Shown here one piece after another: positions 34,368-45,758 of a stretch of DNA of 64,000 nt. Every line of letters starts with the position of its first letter. The first letter of the stretch is position 1. The notes beneath the pieces were generated by a model that had not been told where the DNA came from, searched no databases, and saw only the letters and a program-made list of their open reading frames with translations. The translations under genes were made by a program, and so were the position numbers. The stretch is from Prevotella sp. Its GTDB lineage: Bacteria; Bacteroidota; Bacteroidia; Bacteroidales; Bacteroidaceae. The stretch covers positions 1 to 64,000 of the forward strand of contig JAFZUS010000128.1 in the NCBI GenBank assembly GCA_017618275.1. The letters run 5' to 3'.

Positions 34368-37184
34368 ATGGATTACAATTTCAGAGAAATCGAACAGAAA
34401 TGGCAGAAGCGATGGGTAGAGAATGGAACCTATCGTGTGGTGGAGGACAAAAACAAGAAGAAATTCTATGTGCTGAACATGTTCCCTTATCCGAGTGGAG
34501 CAGGCTTGCACGTGGGTCATCCCTTAGGATATATCGCATCGGACATCTATGCCCGTTACAAGCGTCAGCAGGGTTATAATGTGCTCAACCCGATGGGTTA
34601 TGATGCCTACGGACTGCCTGCAGAGCAATATGCTATCCAAACAGGTCAACATCCTGAGAAGACGACAGTTGAGAACATCAACCGCTATCGCAGTCAGCTG
34701 GATAAGATTGGTTTCTGCTTCGACTGGGAGCGTGAGGTGCGCACTTGCGACCCCATCTACTACAAGTGGACACAGTGGGCCTTTCAGCGCATGTTCAAGA
34801 GTTACTACAGCACTTCGTCGCACAAGGCTCAGCCAACCATTAAACTGATTGAGCACTTTGAGTTGATGGGTACTGAGAATTGTCACGCGCTTGGTACTGA
34901 AGAGCTGCACTTTACAGCCTCTGACTGGGCAGGCTTCTCTGAGAAGAAAAAGCAGGAGGTGCTGATGAACTATCGTATTGCCTATCTTGCTGATACGATG
35001 GTGAACTGGTGTCCGAAGTTGGGTACTGTGTTGGCTAACGATGAGGTAGTGGATGGTGTCAGCGTTCGTGGTGGTTATCCTGTGGTGCAGAAGAAGATGC
35101 GCCAGTGGTGCCTGCGTGTCAGCGCTTATGCTCAGCGTCTGCTCGATGGTCTCGAGGAAATCGATTGGACAGACTCACTGAAGGAGACCCAGCGCAACTG
35201 GATTGGTCGAAGCGAAGGAACAGAAGTCGAGTTTAACGTGGCTGACAGCGACAAACATTTCACCATCTTCACGACTCGTGCTGATACAATGTTTGGTGTG
35301 ACCTTCATGGTGCTGGCTCCTGAATCAGAGTTGGTGGCTGAACTCACCACACCTGAGCAGAAAGCTGAAGTCGATAAATATCTCGACTATGTGAAGAAGC
35401 GCACAGAGCGTGATCGTCAGATGGATCACAAGGTGACGGGCGTATTCTCTGGAAGTTACGCCATCAATCCGTTCAACGATGAGAAGATCCCCATCTGGAT
35501 TGCAGAATATGTGTTGGCTGGTTATGGTACTGGTGCCATCATGGCCGTACCTGCTCACGACTCTCGTGACTACGCCTTCGCCAAGCACTTCAACTTGCCC
35601 ATCATCCCGCTGATTGAGGGTGCTGATGTATCAGAGGAGAGCTACGATGCCAAGGAGGGTATCATGTGTAACTCTTCAAGCGCTAAGTTCTCCTTGAATG
35701 GCCTGACTGTGAAGGAGGCCATTGCTGCTACTAAGAAGTTCGTGACAGAGCAGGGTCTTGGACGTGTAAAAGTAAACTATCGTTTGCGCGATGCTATCTT
35801 CTCTCGTCAGCGCTATTGGGGCGAGCCGTTCCCAGTTTACTACAAGGACGATATGCCCTATATGATTCCCAAGGAGTGTCTGCCTCTGGAGTTGCCTGAG
35901 ATCGACAAGTACCAGCCCACAGAGACTGGCGAGCCCCCATTGGGTCGTGCTAAGATGTGGGCTTGGGATACCAAGACAGACAAGGTGGTCAGCAAGGATG
36001 AAATCGACAACAAGACCGTCTTCCCACTTGAACTGAATACCATGCCTGGTTTCGCTGGCTCTTCAGCCTACTATCTGCGCTACATGGATCCCAAGAACGA
36101 GAAGGCTCTCGTAAGTCGCGAGGCTGATGAGTACTGGCGCAATGTAGACCTCTACGTGGGTGGTACGGAGCATGCAACTGGTCACCTGATCTACTCTCGT
36201 TTCTGGAACAAGTTTCTCTATGACTCAGGTTATTCTTGCGAGGATGAGCCCTTCAAGAAGTTGGTGAATCAGGGTATGATTCAGGGTCGCTCGAACTTCG
36301 TGTATCGTATCGAGGATGAGGGCGCTGATAAGGGTAAGTTCGTCAGCTTCGGACTGAAGGACAACTACACCACCACACCTATCCACGTGGATGTGAATAT
36401 CGTCAGCGCTGATGTGCTCGATGTTGAGGCCTTTAAGGCTTGGCGCCCTGAATATGAGAATGCTGAGTTTATCCTCGAGAATGGACAGTACAAGTGTGGC
36501 TGGGCCATTGAAAAAATGTCTAAGTCGATGTTCAACGTGGTGAATCCGGATATGATTGTCGAGAAGTATGGTGCTGACACGCTCCGTCTCTACGAGATGT
36601 TCCTTGGGCCTGTGGAGCAAAGCAAGCCTTGGGATACCAATGGTATCGACGGTTGCCACAGATTCCTGCGCAAGTTCTGGAATCTTTACCAGAATGGTTT
36701 CGAGGGCGAGGCAACAGCAGACAACCTGAAGAGCGTGCATAAACTCATCAAGAAGGTGTCTCAGGATATCGAGACCTTCAGTTATAACACCTCGATCTCT
36801 GCCTTTATGATCTGCGTGAATGAACTCTCGCAGCAGAAGTGCAAGAACAAGGAGATGCTGAAGACCCTCGTGATCCTGATCGCGCCCTTTGCTCCCCATA
36901 TCGCTGAAGAATTGTGGGAGATGCTAGGCGAGCAGGGTAGTGTCTGCGATTCTCAGTGGCCTGCATGGAACGAGGAGTATCTGGTAGAGAGTCAGGTGAA
37001 GTTGGGTGTTGCCTTCAACGGTAAGGCCCGCTTTGAGATGCAGTTCGCTGCTGATGCCGACAACAAGACCATCGAGGAGGCTGTCCTTGCTGACGAGCGC
37101 TCAGCCAAGTATCTCGAAGGCTTCCAAGTAGCAAAGGTTATCATCGTCCCTAAGCGTATGGTGAACATCGTGCTGAAGAAATAA
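34368..37184 (+). CDS. leuS: Leucyl-tRNA synthetase
   Basis: Class I aminoacyl-tRNA synthetase, 938 aa, charging tRNA-Leu. HIGH motif as [16 protein letters not shown] (about 43-58), KMSKS motif as [14 protein letters not shown] (about 708-712). The CP1 editing domain is present ([34 protein letters not shown]). A Bacteroidetes-type insert of about 60 aa lies between [18 protein letters not shown] and [11 protein letters not shown]. It begins a leuS-yitT-rdgB run with almost no gaps. Confidence 0.98.
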   Translation: MDYNFREIEQKWQKRWVENGTYRVVEDKNKKKFYVLNMFPYPSGAGLHVGHPLGYIASDIYARYKRQQGYNVLNPMGYDAYGLPAEQYAIQTGQHPEKTTVENINRYRSQLDKIGFCFDWEREVRTCDPIYYKWTQWAFQRMFKSYYSTSSHKAQPTIKLIEHFELMGTENCHALGTEELHFTASDWAGFSEKKKQEVLMNYRIAYLADTMVNWCPKLGTVLANDEVVDGVSVRGGYPVVQKKMRQWCLRVSAYAQRLLDGLEEIDWTDSLKETQRNWIGRSEGTEVEFNVADSDKHFTIFTTRADTMFGVTFMVLAPESELVAELTTPEQKAEVDKYLDYVKKRTERDRQMDHKVTGVFSGSYAINPFNDEKIPIWIAEYVLAGYGTGAIMAVPAHDSRDYAFAKHFNLPIIPLIEGADVSEESYDAKEGIMCNSSSAKFSLNGLTVKEAIAATKKFVTEQGLGRVKVNYRLRDAIFSRQRYWGEPFPVYYKDDMPYMIPKECLPLELPEIDKYQPTETGEPPLGRAKMWAWDTKTDKVVSKDEIDNKTVFPLELNTMPGFAGSSAYYLRYMDPKNEKALVSREADEYWRNVDLYVGGTEHATGHLIYSRFWNKFLYDSGYSCEDEPFKKLVNQGMIQGRSNFVYRIEDEGADKGKFVSFGLKDNYTTTPIHVDVNIVSADVLDVEAFKAWRPEYENAEFILENGQYKCGWAIEKMSKSMFNVVNPDMIVEKYGADTLRLYEMFLGPVEQSKPWDTNGIDGCHRFLRKFWNLYQNGFEGEATADNLKSVHKLIKKVSQDIETFSYNTSISAFMICVNELSQQKCKNKEMLKTLVILIAPFAPHIAEELWEMLGEQGSVCDSQWPAWNEEYLVESQVKLGVAFNGKARFEMQFAADADNKTIEEAVLADERSAKYLEGFQVAKVIIVPKRMVNIVLKK

Positions 37185-38144
37185 ATGATGACAATACATC
37201 GCAAAATGATATGGAATGAGGTCAAGGACTATTCTTTCATAGCCCTTGGCCTTGCCATCTATACCATTGCCTTTACCGTCTTCCTGATGCCTTATCAGAT
37301 TGTGGCTGGAGGTGTGACGGGTCTCTCTGCTATCATCTACTACGCCACAGGATTCCATTTGGAGAATACCTACATCATCATCAACGGCATTCTGCTCATC
37401 ATGGCACTGAAGATACTCGGCTTCAAGTTTATGATGAAGACCATCTTTGCCATCTTCACGCTTTACTTTATGCTGATGTTTGCCCAGGATATTCTGCCAA
37501 AACAGGACAATGGGCTGCCTTTCAAACTGATGGGTGAGGGACAGGACTTTATGTCGATGATTATCGGATGTGTGCTTACAGGTATCGCCTTGGCTACGGT
37601 GTTCTCTAATAATGGTTCAACTGGTGGTACAGATATTATCGCTGCTTCAGTCAATAAGTATCATCCAAATGTGACACTGGGCAATGTCCTTTTAGCAGCC
37701 GATTTCTGTATTATCGGATCCTGTATGTTCTTCCCCCAGTTTGGTACGTACCTGGAACGGGCTCATAAGGTGATGTTCGGCTTCTGTGTGATGGCGATGG
37801 AGAACTATACCCTTGACTATGTGATGAACGCCAGACGACAATCTGTGCAATTCCTCATTTTTACCAAGAAATGGCAGGAGATAGCCAACGCTATCGGCAC
37901 AGAAATGAATCATGGTGTGACCATCCTCGACGGACACGGTTGGTACACTGGTCAGGAAATGAAAGTACTTTGTATCCTTGCCAAGAAGAACGAAAGCCTC
38001 AATATCTTCCGCTTGATTAAGATGATCGACCCCCAGGCCTTTGTCTCGCAGAGTGCCGTTATCGGTGTCTATGGTGAGGGATTTGATGAAATGAGGGTAA
38101 AAATAAAACAACATAAACTCGATGAAGATCGTATTCGCAACTAA
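37185..38144 (+). CDS. YitT-family (DUF161/DUF2179) membrane protein
   Basis: 319 aa. Five or so transmembrane helices in the first 210 residues ([55 protein letters not shown]) followed by a soluble DUF2179 domain, [20 protein letters not shown]-like segment [14 protein letters not shown] and [20 protein letters not shown]. The family is widespread and functionally uncharacterised, possibly a transporter. It starts at the base after the leuS stop and its end overlaps the next gene by 23 bp. Confidence 0.9.
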   Translation: MMTIHRKMIWNEVKDYSFIALGLAIYTIAFTVFLMPYQIVAGGVTGLSAIIYYATGFHLENTYIIINGILLIMALKILGFKFMMKTIFAIFTLYFMLMFAQDILPKQDNGLPFKLMGEGQDFMSMIIGCVLTGIALATVFSNNGSTGGTDIIAASVNKYHPNVTLGNVLLAADFCIIGSCMFFPQFGTYLERAHKVMFGFCVMAMENYTLDYVMNARRQSVQFLIFTKKWQEIANAIGTEMNHGVTILDGHGWYTGQEMKVLCILAKKNESLNIFRLIKMIDPQAFVSQSAVIGVYGEGFDEMRVKIKQHKLDEDRIRN

Positions 38145-38733
38145 CAATCAGCATAAACTCAGTGAGATCCGTGATATACTTGGTGAGAGCATTGAAGTGC
38201 TTTCGCTGAAGGACATCAATTGTGATGTAGATATCCCTGAGACAGGCAAGACACTCGAAGAGAATGCCCTGCAAAAGGCACAATACGTCTATGACCACTA
38301 TCATATCGACTGTTTTGCAGATGATACAGGTTTAGAGGTAGAAGCCCTCAATGGAGCACCTGGCGTCTATTCTGCACGTTATGCTGGGGAGGGACACGAT
38401 TCTGAGGCCAATATGGCCAAACTTTTGAAGGAATTAGGAGAAAATAACAATCGCAAAGCAAGATTTCGCACTGTTATTACGTTAATACAAAGAAAGGATA
38501 TATGCCCCTGTGGCTGTAACAGTATTAAGGAGATCCACCAGTTTGAGGGAATCGTCAATGGCGAGATAATCCGTGAACGTAGGGGAGGGGAGGGCTTCGG
38601 CTATGACCCCATCTTTCAGCCTGAAGGCTACGACAAGACGTTTGCTGAGTTAGGTATGGACATCAAGAATCACATCAGTCATCGTGCCAGAGCCACACAG
38701 AAACTCGCAGACTTTCTCTTAAAAGGAAAATAA
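38122..38733 (+). CDS. rdgB: XTP/dITP diphosphatase (non-canonical purine NTP pyrophosphatase)
   Basis: House-cleaning enzyme that hydrolyses ITP, dITP and XTP. 203 aa. Motifs: [16 protein letters not shown] at the N terminus, [25 protein letters not shown] (catalytic Asp; shown here in part as [20 protein letters not shown]), [14 protein letters not shown] and HRARA near the end. A small insertion with cysteines ([13 protein letters not shown], about 127-139) lengthens one loop. Starts inside the end of the YitT gene. Confidence 0.95.
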   Translation: MKIVFATNNQHKLSEIRDILGESIEVLSLKDINCDVDIPETGKTLEENALQKAQYVYDHYHIDCFADDTGLEVEALNGAPGVYSARYAGEGHDSEANMAKLLKELGENNNRKARFRTVITLIQRKDICPCGCNSIKEIHQFEGIVNGEIIRERRGGEGFGYDPIFQPEGYDKTFAELGMDIKNHISHRARATQKLADFLLKGK

Positions 38734-38748
38734 AAAAGTAAAGGAATT

Positions 38749-40797
38749 ATGAGGAAAATAATAACAACAATATGTGACTTTTGGATAAAAGGTATTTTAC
38801 CTTTATTCCTTTTTACCTTTTTACCTTTACAGGCTCAGGTTGGAACGTGGAAGAACTATCTTTCATACAATCATATAGAACAAATCTATGCTTCAGGCGA
38901 TGACATCTTCGTCAGAGCCAGCAATGGTCTTTATATGTACAACAAGAAAGACCAAAGTATTACTACCTTTGACAGAACGAACGGCCTCTCTGACACCAAC
39001 ATCAAACTGATTGGTTGGAGCAAACAAGCCAAGAGATTGATTGCCGTCTATCAGAATTCCAATATCGACCTGATTGAGACCAATGGTAATATTACCAATA
39101 TCTCTTCGCTCTACTCAAAAACGATGACAGGTGATAAATCTGTAAACGATATATACATCGATGGTCAGTTTGCCTATCTTTCCACAGGATTTGGTATTGT
39201 AAAAGTCAATATGCAGAAAGTAGAGATTACAGAAACCTATCATTTGGGAAAGAAAATCCTGGCTACCAGTATCAGGAATAATATTATCTACGCAAAGATA
39301 AATAAATCAACAGCGATGTCAGCGTCCCTCTCCAGTAATCTCCTTGATCCAAACAACTGGACAACAACAAAAGATTTCCCTGCTGACACTTTCATCAGCG
39401 ATCAAAGCGACTGGGAAACCTATTATGACCTGATATCAACCCTTAAACCTGGAGGTCCTAAATATAACCTTTTCGGCTTTATGAGATTCATCAATGGTAA
39501 ACTTATTACCTGCGATAACAACAAAAGCGATAATGTTACTGCTACAATACAAGTTCTACATAATGATGACTGGACATCCTTTGAAACAGAAACCGTCTAT
39601 GAAAAAATAGGCAGGAGTTTTGTTAATGCTTATGCTGTGGATGTAGACCCGTTAGATGATACACATTATTTTGTTGGAGCAAGAGCCGGTCTCTTTGAAT
39701 TCAAAGATGGAAAGTTTGTAAATCACTACAATAGCAATAATAGTCCTATCGAAGCATATAATGGAACAAGTCTTAACCATCAGATGGTAACAGGGGTAAA
39801 ATATGATAAATCTGGAGATTTATGGTTAATAAATAGTTCTGCTCCAACAAAGTCCGTTATAAAATATACAAAATCAGGCGAGTTTGTATCATACGATGTT
39901 CCACAAGTGATGAAACTCGAGAGTAATGGATATACCAATAAGAGTAATGGCGAACTAGCAAATATCATTATAGACAGCAAGGGCTACATGTGGTTCGTCA
40001 ACAATAACTGGTACAGGCCAGCAGCCTATAGATACGACATGAACAATAATAATTGTATAGAATATTATAATTTTGTCAATCAGGATGGCACGGAAATTAA
40101 TACCACCTATGGTGTTAGGTGTGTATGTGAAGATAAAGAGGGCAACATGTGGTTAGGTACAGACTTAGGGCCTATCTTGCTTGAGAAATCACAAATCGAA
40201 GCAGAGAATCCTATTTACACACAAGTTAAAGTACCACGTAACGACGGTACTAACTATGCTGACTACCTGCTTAACAAAATGGATATCACTGCTATTGCTA
40301 TTGATGCAGGAAACAGAAAGTGGATGGGTACTAATGGTAATGGTGTTTACCTGATAAGTGCTGACAATATTACACAACTACAACATTTCACTACCGAGAA
40401 TAGCAAATTACTTTCAAATATCGTTAAGTCTATTGCCATTAATGAAAAGACCGGTGAAATATTCTTTGGCACAGACAATGGATTATGTTCATACATAAGT
40501 GACGCTACCGATATCAATACAGAAATGACAAAAGACAACGTATGGGCATATCCTAATCCTGTCACTCCAGATTATACGGGACTCATAACCGTTGTAGGGC
40601 TTACATATAATGCCGACGTTAAGATTCTATCTTCTAATGGTGCCCTTATAGCGGAAGGACGCAGCAATGGTGGGTCATTCACATGGGATGGAAAAGACAA
40701 AAACGGCAACCGTGTTGCATCGGGAATCTATATGGTGGCAACTGCAACAAGCGACGGAAAGAAGGGTACTGTGTGTAAAATTGCTATTCTGAACTGA
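38749..40797 (+). CDS. porZ: PorZ-like type IX secretion beta-propeller protein
   Basis: 682 aa. Signal peptide ending LPLQAQ. VGTWKNYLSYNHIEQIYASG and the following propeller blades (LYMYNKKDQSITTFDRTNGL, FGIVKVNMQKVEITETYHLG, GLFEFKDGKF, NMWLGTDLGPILLEK, GNGVYLISADNITQL, GEIFFGTDNGLCSY) match PorZ, a surface protein of the T9SS attachment complex that binds anionic LPS in Porphyromonas. The C terminus, VWAYPNPVTPDYTG to GNRVASGIYMVATATSDGKK, is a type A T9SS sorting domain, as PorZ itself carries. It starts 15 bp after rdgB and heads a run of surface genes. Confidence 0.82.
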   Translation: MRKIITTICDFWIKGILPLFLFTFLPLQAQVGTWKNYLSYNHIEQIYASGDDIFVRASNGLYMYNKKDQSITTFDRTNGLSDTNIKLIGWSKQAKRLIAVYQNSNIDLIETNGNITNISSLYSKTMTGDKSVNDIYIDGQFAYLSTGFGIVKVNMQKVEITETYHLGKKILATSIRNNIIYAKINKSTAMSASLSSNLLDPNNWTTTKDFPADTFISDQSDWETYYDLISTLKPGGPKYNLFGFMRFINGKLITCDNNKSDNVTATIQVLHNDDWTSFETETVYEKIGRSFVNAYAVDVDPLDDTHYFVGARAGLFEFKDGKFVNHYNSNNSPIEAYNGTSLNHQMVTGVKYDKSGDLWLINSSAPTKSVIKYTKSGEFVSYDVPQVMKLESNGYTNKSNGELANIIIDSKGYMWFVNNNWYRPAAYRYDMNNNNCIEYYNFVNQDGTEINTTYGVRCVCEDKEGNMWLGTDLGPILLEKSQIEAENPIYTQVKVPRNDGTNYADYLLNKMDITAIAIDAGNRKWMGTNGNGVYLISADNITQLQHFTTENSKLLSNIVKSIAINEKTGEIFFGTDNGLCSYISDATDINTEMTKDNVWAYPNPVTPDYTGLITVVGLTYNADVKILSSNGALIAEGRSNGGSFTWDGKDKNGNRVASGIYMVATATSDGKKGTVCKIAILN

Positions 40798-40811
40798 TCA
40801 ATGGATACGGC

Positions 40812-42236
40812 ATGAAAAAGTTTATAATAAAGTATTATGGTATTATACTAATATTATTATTAGTTCCACTGCTGCTTTATTATGTCATACCTATTCTACC
40901 TACTCATGATGACTGGGCTTCAACAACAAGGCCTGACTTCAATCCTTTTTTTATAAAGGAAAGGTTTCTTTTTTATGGATACCATTGGAGACCTTTTGAT
41001 GCCATCCTTGGGTATATTGTAGGCCTTAATCCTCAACAACTTTACCCGACATTCAATCATTGTATCATCATTATTGGACATTTACTATGTGCGTGTCTTA
41101 TATTCAGGTTACTATCAGAACTAAAATTTAGTAATCAGGCTAATAACATTACAACCATCTATTTTTTCATAGCCCCTGCCACAATGGCAACTGTAACTGC
41201 CGTAGACAGTATGAACCAGACATTTGCTCTTGTCTGTGATATCATTGCATTCTTGGTCTATATTAACCTGAGAAAAGGCAAATACCTTGCTTGGATAGGC
41301 ATGGTTTTCGTGGCTACTCTGTTTAAGGAAAACGGCCTGATGTGGGCACTGATATGTCCTATATTAGCCTATGAATTTGACTTCATAAATTTTAAGACAC
41401 TGAAAAAAGATATCCTGATAGGATTAGTCATAATGGCTTCTTATGCACTTGTCATTTTCCTGTTGCCAAAAGAAATCATTATACATCCAGAATATGTTCC
41501 TGAAGTATTAAAGATAATAAAGAACGTTGTCAAATTCGTATTCACTACATTTATTACAATAGACTATATCTATCTGCTCCACGAACCCAACCGTAATCTG
41601 ACGATTGCCGTTATTTCCTTTATTCTGACACTACCATTCCTATACCTACTCTTTATTAGAAATGCCAGACAGTTTCTCAGTAAGAAGATGATTTGTACCG
41701 TATTGTGCTTGCTTATTGCAGTTGCACCACACATTGGCACAGTCTTCAGTATGATGCATACTTATGCTGGTATGGCTATGTTGGCCATAATGATAGCATT
41801 CTCTATTGATAAATATAAAAAAAATCTCAAACCTATTTACATTTCATTTGTTCTGTTCTGTCTATCAGCCATCATCATTAATCATCATCTCATCAATTCA
41901 TCTGTAGAGTCAGGAATGGTAGGCAAAATGATGGCTAGAGAAGCAATTAAGAAAACAGAAAAACCTGTTAATTCTGTCTATGTTGTCATCATTGAAGACG
42001 ATAATTCTAAATTATCCTCATTTTGCGTTATTCCTTATGAAGCATTTGGATGGGGATTGGCATCACAATATGAGACGAATTACCAATGGCCAAAGGTTAT
42101 AGAAGATACTACTATCGAACGTTCTCAGGAATCCCTAAAACTTGCTAAAAAAATCTGTTTTGAGATTCTAAACAGAAAGAAATATGATTGTGTATGGATT
42201 GTTAATGGAAAAGAAATCGATGTCGTTAAATATTAA
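40812..42236 (+). CDS. Polytopic membrane protein, GT-C glycosyltransferase-like
   Basis: 474 aa with about ten transmembrane helices. The first loop holds LPTHDDWASTTRPDFNPFF and FYGYHWRPFDAILG; an acidic pair just after the first helix is typical of GT-C fold enzymes that use lipid-linked sugars. LFKENGLMWALICPILAYEF resembles the KE-containing helix of similar proteins. The family could not be named. It is strongly AT-rich and overlaps the CotH gene that follows by 17 bp, so it may supply a sugar for the surface proteins or polysaccharide handled here. Confidence 0.6.
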   Translation: MKKFIIKYYGIILILLLVPLLLYYVIPILPTHDDWASTTRPDFNPFFIKERFLFYGYHWRPFDAILGYIVGLNPQQLYPTFNHCIIIIGHLLCACLIFRLLSELKFSNQANNITTIYFFIAPATMATVTAVDSMNQTFALVCDIIAFLVYINLRKGKYLAWIGMVFVATLFKENGLMWALICPILAYEFDFINFKTLKKDILIGLVIMASYALVIFLLPKEIIIHPEYVPEVLKIIKNVVKFVFTTFITIDYIYLLHEPNRNLTIAVISFILTLPFLYLLFIRNARQFLSKKMICTVLCLLIAVAPHIGTVFSMMHTYAGMAMLAIMIAFSIDKYKKNLKPIYISFVLFCLSAIIINHHLINSSVESGMVGKMMAREAIKKTEKPVNSVYVVIIEDDNSKLSSFCVIPYEAFGWGLASQYETNYQWPKVIEDTTIERSQESLKLAKKICFEILNRKKYDCVWIVNGKEIDVVKY

Positions 42237-43695
42237 AAATACAATTACCAAATCTATTATCATCTTCGTTTGGATATCTATTCAGGCGACAAACACTATG
42301 ATGTCACAAAATGTGATTACTATTGATGAAGTTAAACAAGTCGGCTTATGCGTTTTAGAAATAACCACCATTGATGGTGAAGAACCTAAGGGTGCTATTA
42401 TAGAATCAAAGTGGCAACCGGGTACTTATAATATAACTTACGAAAACAAAGTGCCGTGCCAATTGGTATTAAGTAAAAATAATCATCTATTATATGATAG
42501 TGGACCATATCAAAAAGATACTTCTGGAGCAACCATACGTATCAATGGTAACACTTCAGCATTTTATTCAGATCCACTGAATATGCCATATAAACTGAAA
42601 TTAGAAAATGCTGCTGATATGTTATGTCGTGGAAATGATGAAAAATATGCTGATAAACACTGGCGGCTGTTAAAAGATGCTACATCATTAAATACCATCG
42701 TAGGACTTAAGTTAAGCCAACTTATAGGATTGGAATGGACAGCGGCATATACTCCGTGTAACGTCATCATAAATGGTGATTATCGTGGCTGTTATCTGCT
42801 TATTGAGACAGTTAAGCGTAATAATAAATGTCGTATTAGTTGTGATAAAGAAACAGGATGTATCATAGAGCGTGATCCTTATTGGTGGAAAGAGAACAAA
42901 TACTTTTCTTCGACTTGGTATAGTGATGATAGCATGTATCGGTGGACATGGAAATATCCTGATGAAGATAATTTGAGCGAGGATACTGAGTTATATATAA
43001 GCCAATTTATTGACAATATGGAACATAATATTGAGAATGGAAAATATAACGAATATATAGATATAGAATCATGGGTAAAATGGTTATTGGCTCATGATAT
43101 TCTAGGAACTCGCGACTCTGGAGGAGCCAATATGTATTTTAAAAAAGAAGATAATACTTATAACAGTGTTTTAGAAATGCCATGTATCTGGGATTTTGAT
43201 TCTAACTATGATGTTAGCCCTGGTAACTTTTCAAAATTACATACTTCTACACATGCTTATTTCAGTTCTTTATTCAAAAGCGATAATAAAGCATTTGCGA
43301 AAAAATATGTTGAATTTTGGAATGATATTAAGGATGAGTTAGTAAATAAACTTACCCAATATTTCAATGATTATGCAATGTCAGAAGAATCTACTGCTTT
43401 AGATTTATCAAGAATTTTAAATAACAGACGATGGAATACAACATATGGAAATGTGGAAAATGATATCAGTAAATTATTTGATTGGCTTAATAAACACATA
43501 GAGCCACTTAATAATAATATACAACTTATACAAAATACATATTCTTACATAAACACAATAAATATTAATGATGAATTAGATAATAAATACTTTAATGTAA
43601 AAGGTATAAGTGTAAGAACCCCAAAAATGGGATCTATTGTAATACTTACAGATAATAAAAAGCATAAAACATACAAAGTATTAGTAAATAGATGA
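42220..43695 (+). CDS. CotH-kinase family secreted protein 1
   Basis: About 491 aa from MSLNIKNTITKSIIIFVW at 42220 (42205 is also possible). Hydrophobic signal-like N terminus. CotH-type atypical kinase core: TIRINGNTSAFYSDPLNMPY (ligand-binding strand with GN.S), YKLKLEN, GLKLSQLIGLEW, NVIINGDYRGCYLLIETVKR, and the metal-binding CIWDFDSNYDVSPG. In Bacillus, CotH phosphorylates spore-coat proteins; secreted relatives in Bacteroidetes have no known substrate. Overlaps the previous gene by 17 bp and the GtrA gene by 4 bp. Confidence 0.85.
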   Translation: MSLNIKNTITKSIIIFVWISIQATNTMMSQNVITIDEVKQVGLCVLEITTIDGEEPKGAIIESKWQPGTYNITYENKVPCQLVLSKNNHLLYDSGPYQKDTSGATIRINGNTSAFYSDPLNMPYKLKLENAADMLCRGNDEKYADKHWRLLKDATSLNTIVGLKLSQLIGLEWTAAYTPCNVIINGDYRGCYLLIETVKRNNKCRISCDKETGCIIERDPYWWKENKYFSSTWYSDDSMYRWTWKYPDEDNLSEDTELYISQFIDNMEHNIENGKYNEYIDIESWVKWLLAHDILGTRDSGGANMYFKKEDNTYNSVLEMPCIWDFDSNYDVSPGNFSKLHTSTHAYFSSLFKSDNKAFAKKYVEFWNDIKDELVNKLTQYFNDYAMSEESTALDLSRILNNRRWNTTYGNVENDISKLFDWLNKHIEPLNNNIQLIQNTYSYINTININDELDNKYFNVKGISVRTPKMGSIVILTDNKKHKTYKVLVNR

Positions 43696-44117
43696 CAATT
43701 AAACACTTCATATATTTATTTACCGATAAGACTTTTATGAAGTTTGTTATGGTGGGAATTATCAATACTATAGTTGGTACTACTATCATGTTTGTATTCT
43801 ATAATGTATTTAATCTTAGTTATTGGGTATCTTCTGCCTCAAATTACTTTTTTGGCAGCATCTGCAGTTTTATTTTAAATAAACATTTTACCTTTAATTA
43901 TAAGAATCATTTTTGGTCTTCATTTTTACGATTCACAATTAATATTCTTATATGCTATCTGTTAGCATACGGAATAGCAAAGCCATTGATAAAATGGATA
44001 CTCTCTGATTTTAGTACCACATATCAAGAAAATATAGCAATGCTATTAGGTATGTGTCTCTTTGTGGTATTTAACTATTTAGGACAACGCTTCTTTACAT
44101 TTAAACATAAAAAATGA
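43692..44117 (+). CDS. GtrA-family membrane protein
   Basis: 141 aa with four transmembrane helices. KFVMVGIINTIVGTTIMFVF, YWVSSASNYFFGSICSFILN and NKHFTFNYK match the GtrA/flippase family, small proteins thought to help move lipid-linked sugars across the inner membrane. It sits between two CotH genes with 4-bp overlaps on each side (ATGA), so the three are tightly coupled. The combination suggests that glycosylation and protein phosphorylation of the cell surface are linked here. Confidence 0.9.
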   Translation: MTIKHFIYLFTDKTFMKFVMVGIINTIVGTTIMFVFYNVFNLSYWVSSASNYFFGSICSFILNKHFTFNYKNHFWSSFLRFTINILICYLLAYGIAKPLIKWILSDFSTTYQENIAMLLGMCLFVVFNYLGQRFFTFKHKK

Positions 44118-45748
44118 AAAGGTTATTTCTTTCACTTCTAGTATTAAGTATTACATACTATTTACAGGCACAATTGGTTATTAATAATCATGCTGCATTT
44201 TATGATAGCCAAACAAATACATGGCTGGCAAGTATTCCTGAAACAATGTTTGGAAAAGACTGTCAATTGAGTATTACTATGCAAGACGGATGGAAAGACT
44301 TAATTATTGACAATGAATCAGTGGACAGCCATTTTACATTTAAAGAAATAACTGCAGAAAGTGCTTATCAAACAAGTATTACAGATGCAGATGGAAATAT
44401 CATTAAAGGCAATATACAGTTTACTTTTCTTCCTATTTTACATTTGAATGGAGAATTCGGTAATGAATATCAGCACGGAACTGTTACCATTTCTAGTCCT
44501 GACGAACATACAGACATCATTTTGGATGCTAATATTAAATGGCGTGGTGGATCAACTAACAAAGGTAAGAAACACAAAAGAAATTACAAATTAAAATTCA
44601 ATGACGATTACCAATTTTTCGGACTCCGAAAAGATAACAATTGGATTCTTGATGCAGGACAAAATGATCTTTTCCGTTTGCGTAATCGAGTTGCTATGGA
44701 TATTTGGAATGATATGGTTTGTAAGCCGTACTATATCGACCAAGAACCCAAGGCTCTTAGTGGGGTCAGGGGGCAAGTTTTAGAAGTTTTTCTAAACAAT
44801 GAATATCGGGGAATTTATAATTTCTCTGAAAACATGGATCGGAAACAACTTAAACTTAAGAAATATGATAAGAATACTGGAGAAATACATGGCGGCCTAT
44901 GGAAATCGGAAGGATATGGTAACACGCTCATGTGGGAATGTACTGATACATATGACAATAAAAGTGAAAAATGGGGCAAATTTGAACTAAAATATCCAGA
45001 TTTGGATGATTTGCCAGAAAGTGACTGGAGCACATTATGGAATGCTATCTACTTCGTTGCATATAGCAATGAAGAAGAATTCAGTCAAAATGTGGCTAGT
45101 TACTTCGATGTTCCCGTGCTTATTGATTATTATATATTTCTAGAAACACTTGCTGCACGAGATAATGTTGGTAAGAATGTTTTCTGGGCAGTTTACGACA
45201 AAACTATAGATAAAAAACTAACCCTTGCTATATGGGATTTGGATGGTACAGTAGGTACAAAATGGTTGGGTGAAAAAGCAGGACCAACATGTGAGATGGA
45301 TTATAGTCTTAAAGTTCTTACAGATCTATTAACATTTGATGTAAATCATTTTTACGAAAAAGCAAATAAACGTTATCATGAACTAAGAAAAAAAATATTA
45401 TCCGAAGATAAACTCATCAGTCGTTACACCAATTACTACACATTATTGAAAAAAAGTGGTGCCACAAAAAGAGAGGAAAAAAAGTGGTCAGGTGACACTG
45501 ATGTAAAAAATGAAGAAATCAACTTTGATAAAGAAATAGCATATATTACTGACTGGATAAATAAACGTATGCCATATCTGGATCATGATATTTTCCCAGA
45601 ATCACTCTCAAATATAACGAATATCAGTAAAGAGTCAATAAATGACAATAAACTATATAATCTAAATGGTCAAGTTATTAACGACAAAATGCATCTAAGA
45701 AAAGGTATATATATCCGTAATGGAAGGAAAATAATAATCATCAAATAA
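44114..45748 (+). CDS. CotH-kinase family secreted protein 2 with C-terminal sorting tail
   Basis: 544 aa. Signal peptide MKRLFLSLLVLSITYYLQAQ. Core kinase-like motifs: NIKWRGGSTNKGKKHKRNYK, NWILDAGQNDLFRLRNRVAM, VFLNNEYRGIYNFSENMDR, and LAIWDLDGTVGTKW, where the DxD would bind metal. The C terminus, LYNLNGQVINDK then LRKGIYIRNGRKIIII, is the tail seen on secreted Prevotella proteins and fits T9SS export. It ends the operon. Compared with the first CotH it keeps the longer, more standard form. Confidence 0.87.
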   Translation: MKRLFLSLLVLSITYYLQAQLVINNHAAFYDSQTNTWLASIPETMFGKDCQLSITMQDGWKDLIIDNESVDSHFTFKEITAESAYQTSITDADGNIIKGNIQFTFLPILHLNGEFGNEYQHGTVTISSPDEHTDIILDANIKWRGGSTNKGKKHKRNYKLKFNDDYQFFGLRKDNNWILDAGQNDLFRLRNRVAMDIWNDMVCKPYYIDQEPKALSGVRGQVLEVFLNNEYRGIYNFSENMDRKQLKLKKYDKNTGEIHGGLWKSEGYGNTLMWECTDTYDNKSEKWGKFELKYPDLDDLPESDWSTLWNAIYFVAYSNEEEFSQNVASYFDVPVLIDYYIFLETLAARDNVGKNVFWAVYDKTIDKKLTLAIWDLDGTVGTKWLGEKAGPTCEMDYSLKVLTDLLTFDVNHFYEKANKRYHELRKKILSEDKLISRYTNYYTLLKKSGATKREEKKWSGDTDVKNEEINFDKEIAYITDWINKRMPYLDHDIFPESLSNITNISKESINDNKLYNLNGQVINDKMHLRKGIYIRNGRKIIIIK

Positions 45749-45758
45749 CTCCATTACA

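Noticed and set aside
36225-36899. 224-codon minus-strand frame inside leuS
   Set aside because: Antisense shadow of the leuS anticodon-binding region; no independent signals.
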